Assembly (NCBI GenBank): GCA_030145365.1
Contig: JAQYVS010000175.1
Coordinates: 1 to 28,582 of the forward strand
Direction of reading: 5' to 3'
Source: Desulfofustis sp.
Lineage (GTDB): Bacteria > Desulfobacterota > Desulfobulbia > Desulfobulbales > Desulfocapsaceae
Length of the DNA: 28,582 bases
Shown one piece after another: positions 23,558-28,582 of the stretch. Numbering within the stretch: the first letter of the stretch is position 1; every line of letters begins with the position of its first letter. A model generated the notes under the pieces. The model searched no databases and was not told the origin of the DNA. It saw only the letters and a program-made list of their open reading frames with translations. Position numbers and translations under genes: made by a program.

Positions 23558-24721
23558 ATGGCCATAGATTTCATTGTTAAATCATCTATTTTTCGCTGTC
23601 TTTTTTTCGTCCTGCTGCTACCGGCAATTGCTGCTGCTGAACCACTTGCCGGCCCGATCATCCTGGGGCAGTCCTGCGCCTTAACCGGTCCGGCAAAAAA
23701 CCTGGGTCTGGAAATGCGGGCCGGTCTGCTGGCAGCCTTTGCCAACTTCAACAATTTGGGTGGTGTGCGTGGCAGGGAAGTGCACCTGATCAGTCTCGAC
23801 GACGGCTATGAGCCTGATGAAGCCGTCAGAAATACAATCAAACTTATCAGCGAAGATGATGTTTTTCTCCTCATCGGCGAGGTCGGCACTCCGACCTCAA
23901 AAGCCGTCATTCCAATTATCCAGCAATACAAAATTCCTTTCTTTGCCCCGTTCTCCGGAGCCGAGCTGCTGCGAACCCCGTTCAGACGTTATGTGGTTAA
24001 CGTCAGGGCCAGCTATTATCAGGAAATGGAAAAACTCGCTTCCCACCTGATTGAAACGAAAAATATCGAGCGGATTTCTTGTTTTTACCAAAATGACAGC
24101 TATGGCTATGCCGGACTGCAGGGAATAGAGCGAGCCCTGGCCAAACGAGGAATGAAGCTTGTCTCAAAAGGCACTTACGAACGCAACACCCTGGCTGTTA
24201 TGGGCAGTCTACAAGATATCTACAGTGCCAAGCCCCAGGCGGTTGTGCTGGTAGGGGCCTATCCCGCCTGTGCCGAATTTATTAAATTGAGCAAAGCCAA
24301 AATTGACCCTGATCTGAGCTTTTACAATATTTCCTTTGTCGGAACAGAAAGTTTGAAGGAGGCCCTCGGAACCTACGGCCAGAACGTTACTGTCTCGCAG
24401 GTGGTGCCCAATCCCAAAGACGAATCCATCCCGTTGGTCAGAGAATACATTGCATCCATGAAGCGATACCAGCACGACGCTCCGCTCAGTTTTACCAGCC
24501 TGGAAGGCTATATTGCCGGTAAACTTTTCGTAAGAATTGCCAGATCCGTATCCGGAGACTTGACCAGGGAATCTTTTATCTCAACCATGCAGAACGTCGG
24601 AACCTTTGACCTGGGGGGAATCGTCTTGAGATTTGGAACCAACGACCATCAGGGAATGGACGATATCCATCTGACCAGCATCTATCCGGAAATCGTGGAT
24701 GTGGATACTGAAGGGAAATAA
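23558..24721 (+). CDS. Periplasmic branched-chain amino-acid-type binding protein (orphan)
   Basis: This is a type I periplasmic binding fold (Peripla_BP_6/LivK-like). Residues 1-27 form a signal peptide (FFVLLLPAIAAAEP, likely cleaved after AAA). The mature protein opens with IILGQSCALTGPAKNLGLEM, the usual ligand-side loop, and continues with NNLGGVRGREVHLISLDDG and SLEGYIAGKLFVRIA, all typical of amino-acid or amide binders. No permease or ATPase genes are adjacent; the next gene is a histidine kinase 19 bases away. It may therefore act as a co-sensor presenting ligand to that kinase, rather than as a transport component. Ligand identity cannot be predicted. The ATG has only a weak ribosome site (GGAATC). 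Confidence 0.88.
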   Translation: MAIDFIVKSSIFRCLFFVLLLPAIAAAEPLAGPIILGQSCALTGPAKNLGLEMRAGLLAAFANFNNLGGVRGREVHLISLDDGYEPDEAVRNTIKLISEDDVFLLIGEVGTPTSKAVIPIIQQYKIPFFAPFSGAELLRTPFRRYVVNVRASYYQEMEKLASHLIETKNIERISCFYQNDSYGYAGLQGIERALAKRGMKLVSKGTYERNTLAVMGSLQDIYSAKPQAVVLVGAYPACAEFIKLSKAKIDPDLSFYNISFVGTESLKEALGTYGQNVTVSQVVPNPKDESIPLVREYIASMKRYQHDAPLSFTSLEGYIAGKLFVRIARSVSGDLTRESFISTMQNVGTFDLGGIVLRFGTNDHQGMDDIHLTSIYPEIVDVDTEGK

Positions 24722-24740
24722 GGCAAGGGCTACGCCGATA

Positions 24741-27212
24741 ATGAGTTTTTTACCCGCAACTTCATTAGTATCATTTTTCAAATCCAGGAAAATTTCGCTT
24801 TCTGCTGCTCCATTTTACGCCTCGCTTCTGGTGATACTTGCTCTGGCTGTTTTTATCGGTATTTTCTGGGCATTCAATGAATATCAGGCCTACCGGGAAA
24901 GTATCGAAAATATCCGTAACACCTACGAACAGCAATATAAGGACCGGGTCAAAGAAGAGCTTGAAAATGTCATTGATTTTATCAAATTCAACCGTAATCA
25001 AACCATGGAAACGGTGGAAGATGAAATCAGAGACCGAGTGCAATCGGCCTATACCATTGCCTCACATCTCTACTCCATGTACAAGAATGAAAAGCCGGTT
25101 GAGGAAATCCGTTCAATGGTAGTCGAGGTGCTCAGACCGGTTCGCTGGTATGGAGAGCGGGGGTATTATTTCGCTGGACGTACCGGCAACGGCCTTATCG
25201 ACCTGTTTGCCGATGAGCCCTATTTTGAAGGAAAAACCAGATTACTGCCCGCTTCTTCCCAGGAAAGTGCTGTTTTGGACTTAATCGATATCGTTCGGGA
25301 AAAAGGAGCCGGAACCTACCGATACAACCTCAGCAAACCAGCCTATCCTGATCGGATCTTTTCAAAGATCTGCTTCGTTAAATATTTCGAACCATTCGAC
25401 TGGTTTCTCGGAGCCGGCATCTACAGCAATGATATGGAGAACATGAATCAGACTGAAGCCCTGGCCAGAGTAGACCAGATCCGTTTTGCTCAGGGCGGTG
25501 AGCTTTTTGTCTTCAGATTCGACGGTACAATCATTTCCCACAGCAACAAACAGCTGATCGGCCGTTCAATACGTACAATCACCGATACGGAAGATACTCA
25601 GATCGGAGAAAAATTATATCAGGCCTTCAAGGAAGGCCTCTCTGATACACATGATTCCTATTTAATCTCCCAGGAGGCTTCGGGATCAGAAACCTCCACC
25701 ACTCAGCAAAAACTCAGCTATATCAAATCCTATGACGATTGGGGCTGGGTCATCGGCGCCTCCATGTATATGAATGAAATGGAGAATCTTATTGCAGGAG
25801 CCACCCAGACCTATCGAAGAATCTCTTTTAGAAACGTCTCCACGTTTATCTTCCTCTTTGCCGTTGCTGTATCCCTGCTCCTGCTCATTGCCTACTATTA
25901 TACGATAAAGATCAAACAGGGATTCAGCTTTTTCACCGATTTTTTCCGCCGTGCCGCCAGTACCAAAGTGAAAATTGCAGAAAAAGACCTGGCGTTCAGT
26001 GAGTTTGAGGACCTGGCCGTTTTGGCAAACGAGATGATTGAGGATCGCATCGAAAAAGAGAGCCTGCTGCATAGAGATGAACTGCGGCTCGACACCCTGC
26101 TGCAGCTTGGAACGATGGAAGATTTTTCGCTGAAAGATAAATACGAATTCACACTCCAGCGTATTGTCGAAATCACCCGCTCAGAGCAGGGATATCTGGC
26201 CCTGATCAATAAACCACAGCGACACGTTACCATAATTTCCCATCGCACCGCAGATGGTCAAAAGATCAGTTATTCCAATAAACGCAGGCTCTCCAGCAGT
26301 ATTGAAAAGGGCGGTCTGCCGGGGCAAGCCGTTCTTGCCAGAAAAGCGCTCATTTGCAACAATTGCAGTAAAAGGGATATCGGTGAATATTATCCGTATC
26401 AGAGCAGGGTCACCAGACATTTGGACGTACCGATATTTAACAGCGGATTGATCGTACTGGTGGCCGGAGTCTGCAACAATCAGAGCGATTACGATCCTTC
26501 AGATGCACGGCAAATGTCCATGGTGCTTGAAGGTATGTGGCTGCACATCCTGAAAACCAGGTCCGAAAAGAAAATGGACCGCCTGCAGAGACGAATCATT
26601 GCCGTCCGTGAAGCTGAACGATCCAACATCGGCAGAATCCTCCACGATGATCTCGGTTCGCATTTAAGCGGTGTAGAACTGCTCAGCCAGGCCTTAAAAC
26701 GAACCCTTGAAAAAGAAAATCCGGATCGGGCGAAGCAGCTTGAGTCCATCAGGGAGCTGATCGTTGATGCAACCGAGAAGACGAGAAGGCTGGCCCGGGG
26801 CCTCTATCCTGTTCATATCATTGAAAACGGTCTTGAGGCGGCAATTGAAGGGCTGGCAGGGGAGATCGAAACATTGTTCGGGGTCAGCTGCGAACTATCT
26901 TTCAACGGCGAAGTTGAGTATGTTGACAACAACGTTGCCACGCATATTTATTATATAATCAGAGAGGCAGCGGTTAACGCCGCAAAGCACGGTAAACCTG
27001 CTAATATCGGCATCACCATGCACAGTAAAACAGATTCGCTCAGGGTTAAGATCATTGACAACGGCAGCGGTTTTGATACCCTGTCGACTCCCAGGGGCAT
27101 GGGACTGCATACAATGAAATATCGAGCCAGAGCAATCGGTGCCGTTCTAACCATTAATTCTACCAATCATTCCGGTACGGTAATATCCATTTCACGGGAA
27201 ATAGCAAACTGA
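24741..27212 (+). CDS. Cache-GAF sensor histidine kinase (HisKA_3, NarX/DegS type)
   Basis: This is an inner-membrane sensor kinase of 823 residues. I use the ATG at 24741 (AAGGG upstream); an ATG at 24699 is in frame but overlaps the previous gene. The order is: membrane helix (about 20-42); periplasmic region with tandem Cache modules, each ending in a similar motif (FDWFLGAGIYSNDMENMN and WGWVIGASMYMNEMENLI); second membrane helix (about 365-385); linker helices; GAF domain (about 450-600); HisKA_3 with RILHDDLGSHLSG (His635); HATPase_c with N-box REAAVNAAKHG, DNGSGF and RGMGLHTM. The GAF carries Cys539, Cys542 and Cys578 at positions where relatives usually have other residues. The response regulator gene follows after one base, so they form a cognate pair. 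Confidence 0.9.
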   Translation: MSFLPATSLVSFFKSRKISLSAAPFYASLLVILALAVFIGIFWAFNEYQAYRESIENIRNTYEQQYKDRVKEELENVIDFIKFNRNQTMETVEDEIRDRVQSAYTIASHLYSMYKNEKPVEEIRSMVVEVLRPVRWYGERGYYFAGRTGNGLIDLFADEPYFEGKTRLLPASSQESAVLDLIDIVREKGAGTYRYNLSKPAYPDRIFSKICFVKYFEPFDWFLGAGIYSNDMENMNQTEALARVDQIRFAQGGELFVFRFDGTIISHSNKQLIGRSIRTITDTEDTQIGEKLYQAFKEGLSDTHDSYLISQEASGSETSTTQQKLSYIKSYDDWGWVIGASMYMNEMENLIAGATQTYRRISFRNVSTFIFLFAVAVSLLLLIAYYYTIKIKQGFSFFTDFFRRAASTKVKIAEKDLAFSEFEDLAVLANEMIEDRIEKESLLHRDELRLDTLLQLGTMEDFSLKDKYEFTLQRIVEITRSEQGYLALINKPQRHVTIISHRTADGQKISYSNKRRLSSSIEKGGLPGQAVLARKALICNNCSKRDIGEYYPYQSRVTRHLDVPIFNSGLIVLVAGVCNNQSDYDPSDARQMSMVLEGMWLHILKTRSEKKMDRLQRRIIAVREAERSNIGRILHDDLGSHLSGVELLSQALKRTLEKENPDRAKQLESIRELIVDATEKTRRLARGLYPVHIIENGLEAAIEGLAGEIETLFGVSCELSFNGEVEYVDNNVATHIYYIIREAAVNAAKHGKPANIGITMHSKTDSLRVKIIDNGSGFDTLSTPRGMGLHTMKYRARAIGAVLTINSTNHSGTVISISREIAN

Positions 27213-27213
27213 G

Positions 27214-27873
27214 ATGACCAGAATACTTATCGTTGACGACCACCCCATTTTCCGAATGGGAATGAAAGAATTATTAAACCAGGAAGATGATTTTACCGTC
27301 TGCAGCGTGGCCAAGGATTTTACTTCGGCCCGCAGGGCATTAAGAGAAGATCAACCCGATCTGGCAATTATCGACATTTCGCTGGCCGAGGAAAATGGCC
27401 TTGATCTGGTCAAAGAAATCAATGTCAACTACAACGGTCTGCCTGTCCTGGTTTTATCCCTTCACGATGAATCAGTCTGGGCGGAACGTGCGATCAGGGC
27501 AGGAGCACGCGGCTATGTCATGAAGAAAGAAGCCTCGGAATCAGTGATTTCGGCAATTAAAAATATACTCAACGGTAAAATTCATGTCAGTCCAGACATG
27601 ATGGCTCACCTGCTCGACAAGTTTCAAAGTAATCCCAGTGCCCAGGGGGCACCGACGGTGGACATCCTGACCGATCGCGAACTGGAAGTTTTCAGGCTTA
27701 TTGGTTCCGGTCTCTCCACCAGAGAAATTGCTGAACGCATGAAGCTCGGTATAAAAACCATTGGCACCTATCGTGACCGAATCAAACAAAAGCTCTGCAT
27801 TAAAAGTGCAACGGAACTTACCAGACGTGCCGTACTCTGGATTGAAAACGAACATTTCGGCAAAACCGACTGA
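27214..27873 (+). CDS. NarL/FixJ-family response regulator
   Basis: This is the cognate regulator of the kinase, one base downstream and translationally coupled. The receiver domain (1-120) has the acidic pair Asp8-Asp9 (LIVDDHPIFRMG), phospho-acceptor Asp54 (LAIIDISLAEENGLDL), a Ser/Thr position in VLVLSLHDE and the Lys at GYVMKKEA. The C-terminal LuxR-type helix-turn-helix (about 150-210: LTDRELEVFRLIGSGLSTRE, then IAERMKLGIKTIGTYRDRI) is complete. 219 residues is standard. The likely targets are nearby promoters, including its own and that of the formate dehydrogenase region downstream; this is inferred from position only. Confidence 0.95.
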   Translation: MTRILIVDDHPIFRMGMKELLNQEDDFTVCSVAKDFTSARRALREDQPDLAIIDISLAEENGLDLVKEINVNYNGLPVLVLSLHDESVWAERAIRAGARGYVMKKEASESVISAIKNILNGKIHVSPDMMAHLLDKFQSNPSAQGAPTVDILTDRELEVFRLIGSGLSTREIAERMKLGIKTIGTYRDRIKQKLCIKSATELTRRAVLWIENEHFGKTD

Positions 27874-27984
27874 TGTTAATAGTACCTAATTCGCGTACGC
27901 CCGTTCCCTACAACATCCAGCTTTCCCCGCTTACATAACAAAAGGCTATCTTCCGATTTTCTTCTTCTATCGTATCATCTACTT

Positions 27985-28025
27985 TATAATGCGTTGATTT
28001 GTTTAGTATCCGGATGTCTGGATAC
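27985..28025 (+). promoter_or_regulatory. Candidate promoter and leader hairpin of the formate dehydrogenase operon
   Basis: A perfect TATAAT at 27985-27990 lies 107 bases before the small Tat gene, with only a poor -35 (TTCTTC, 17-base spacing). Downstream, GTATCCGG (28006-28013) pairs with CTGGATAC (28018-28025) across loop ATGT, giving an 8-base stem with one G-T pair. If transcription starts near 27997, this hairpin is in the untranslated leader; as DNA it could be an operator. No sigma-54 -24/-12 pattern was found. Confidence 0.35.
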
Positions 28026-28096
28026 AGGTCTATAAAGTGATTCAATCGGCTGCATGAGGCAGTCATAATTTTCAACCACCCGTTTAAGGAGGGCTG

Positions 28097-28291
28097 ATGA
28101 TGGAGAACGAAAAGAAACAAAGACGTTCGTTTCTGAAGCACATCCTTGCCGGATCCGCGGTATTGGCAGCCACTGGTGCCGCAATCAAACCGGCAAGAGC
28201 AGGAACTTCAGAGCAATTGGACAGTAAGGACGAGATTCTGTACCAGGAAAGTGATTCATTTAAGAAATACTACAAATCGCTTCGCTCATAA
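28097..28291 (+). CDS. Small Tat-signal protein of formate dehydrogenase loci
   Basis: This is a 64-residue protein with a twin-arginine signal, QRRSFLKHILAGS, followed by a hydrophobic core and a likely AxA-type cleavage site (KPARAG, about residue 35). The mature part would be only about 30 residues, acidic then aromatic (DEILYQESDSFKKYYKSLRS). It matches what I know of the family called formate dehydrogenase region TAT target (TIGR02811), small proteins found next to formate dehydrogenase genes whose role is unknown. A perfect ribosome site (AAGGAGGG) precedes the ATG pair at 28097 and 28100; either could start. The catalytic subunit gene begins 43 bases later, so they are probably cotranscribed. 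Confidence 0.9.
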   Translation: MMENEKKQRRSFLKHILAGSAVLAATGAAIKPARAGTSEQLDSKDEILYQESDSFKKYYKSLRS

Positions 28292-28334
28292 CCTGTATAC
28301 ATGATGCAAAAAGCTTCAGTTAGGAGGCATATTT

Positions 28335-28582
28335 ATGGCCATCAGTAAAAACAAAAAACCCTCACCGGGTAGATCGGTTTCCAGCGGCCGACGGGTTACA
28401 CTCAACCCGAAGGTTGCCAGGAGATCGTTTCTGAAACTGTCTGCTGCCACTGCCGCGTTATCAGGTGCAGCAATGACCACCAAATTAACCGGAAAAGCTG
28501 TTGCAGCTGAAAAAGCTGAGCCTTATTCCGGTTCCCAAACCATTCGAACCATTTGCACCTATTGTGCTGTCGGCTGTGGTAT
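28335..28582 (+). CDS. fdhA: Formate dehydrogenase catalytic subunit, N-terminus (cut by window end)
   Basis: Only the first 82 codons are present. The ATG at 28335 has a strong ribosome site (TTAGGAGGC, 6-8 bases upstream). Residues 1-27 form an unusually long basic leader. A Tat motif, ARRSFLKLSAA (about 28-38), and a hydrophobic stretch follow, so the mature enzyme is exported folded to the periplasm. Residues 74-82 (ICTYCAVGCG) begin the CxxCxxxC [4Fe-4S] motif of molybdopterin/tungstopterin oxidoreductases. Together with the preceding small Tat protein, this points to a respiratory formate dehydrogenase that oxidises formate and passes electrons to a beta iron-sulfur subunit. The active-site cysteine or selenocysteine and the rest of the operon lie beyond the window. 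Confidence 0.85.
   Translation, partial: MAISKNKKPSPGRSVSSGRRVTLNPKVARRSFLKLSAATAALSGAAMTTKLTGKAVAAEKAEPYSGSQTIRTICTYCAVGCG

Noticed and set aside
27874..28096. Sigma-54 promoter for the formate dehydrogenase genes
   Set aside because: Formate dehydrogenase operons are sometimes sigma-54 dependent, but I found no GG-N10-GC element with proper flanks in this gap.
1..28582. CRISPR array, tRNA, rRNA, transposon or prophage
   Set aside because: I saw no regularly spaced repeats, tRNA cloverleaf, rRNA sequence, transposase, integrase or phage structural genes on either strand by reading; weak or very short cases could be missed.

Overview
This window looks like chromosomal DNA from a Gram-negative, anaerobic or facultatively anaerobic bacterium, most likely a Desulfobacterota (delta-proteobacterial) lineage. 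The assignment rests on protein features: a long DnaX-partner delta subunit (HolA), a channel with one pore and two RCK domains as in Geobacter GsuK, several periplasmic-binding/Cache sensors, and a Tat-exported periplasmic formate dehydrogenase starting at the right edge. No 16S or other phylogenetic marker is present, so this is inference. GC content and codon use look uniform. I see no tRNA, rRNA, CRISPR array, insertion sequence, integrase or phage gene.

Layout. 1-2691 (+): the 3' part of an unrecognised protein with a conserved-looking His/Cys pair, overlapping holA. 2796-5400 (+): clpS-clpA. 5423-6967 (-): a radical SAM/cobalamin-fold protein. 7194-8859 (+): a HIT hydrolase and rmuC. 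8932-13474 (+): an MltF-like lytic transglycosylase, an acyl-ACP-synthetase-like ligase and an MFS transporter. 13514-14761 (-): an unrecognised 415-residue protein. 14971-18129 (+): a two-RCK potassium channel and a PLP aminotransferase. 18243-21394 (-): pncA, pncB and a PrmA-like methyltransferase (NAD salvage plus protein methylation). 21552-27873 (+): a methyltransferase, NfeD, an SPFH/stomatin protein, an orphan amino-acid-type binding protein, a Cache-GAF histidine kinase and a NarL-type regulator, all closely spaced. 28097-end (+): a small Tat-signal protein and the start of the formate dehydrogenase catalytic subunit.

How the genes work together. Most of the window is housekeeping: replication, AAA+ proteolysis, envelope maintenance, NAD salvage and ion homeostasis. 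The most coherent accessory unit is at the right end. A periplasmic binding protein without permease or ATPase genes directly precedes a histidine kinase and its response regulator, and formate dehydrogenase genes follow on the same strand. This suggests a ligand-sensing two-component system beside, and possibly controlling, respiratory formate oxidation. That link is inferred from gene order only.

No gene-free stretch exceeds 300 bases. The longest are 6968-7193 and 27874-28096, and both contain inverted repeats, described below. I did not find a clearly unprecedented multi-gene system. The best leads are the His/Cys protein at the left edge, the binding-protein/kinase/regulator set and the small Tat protein.
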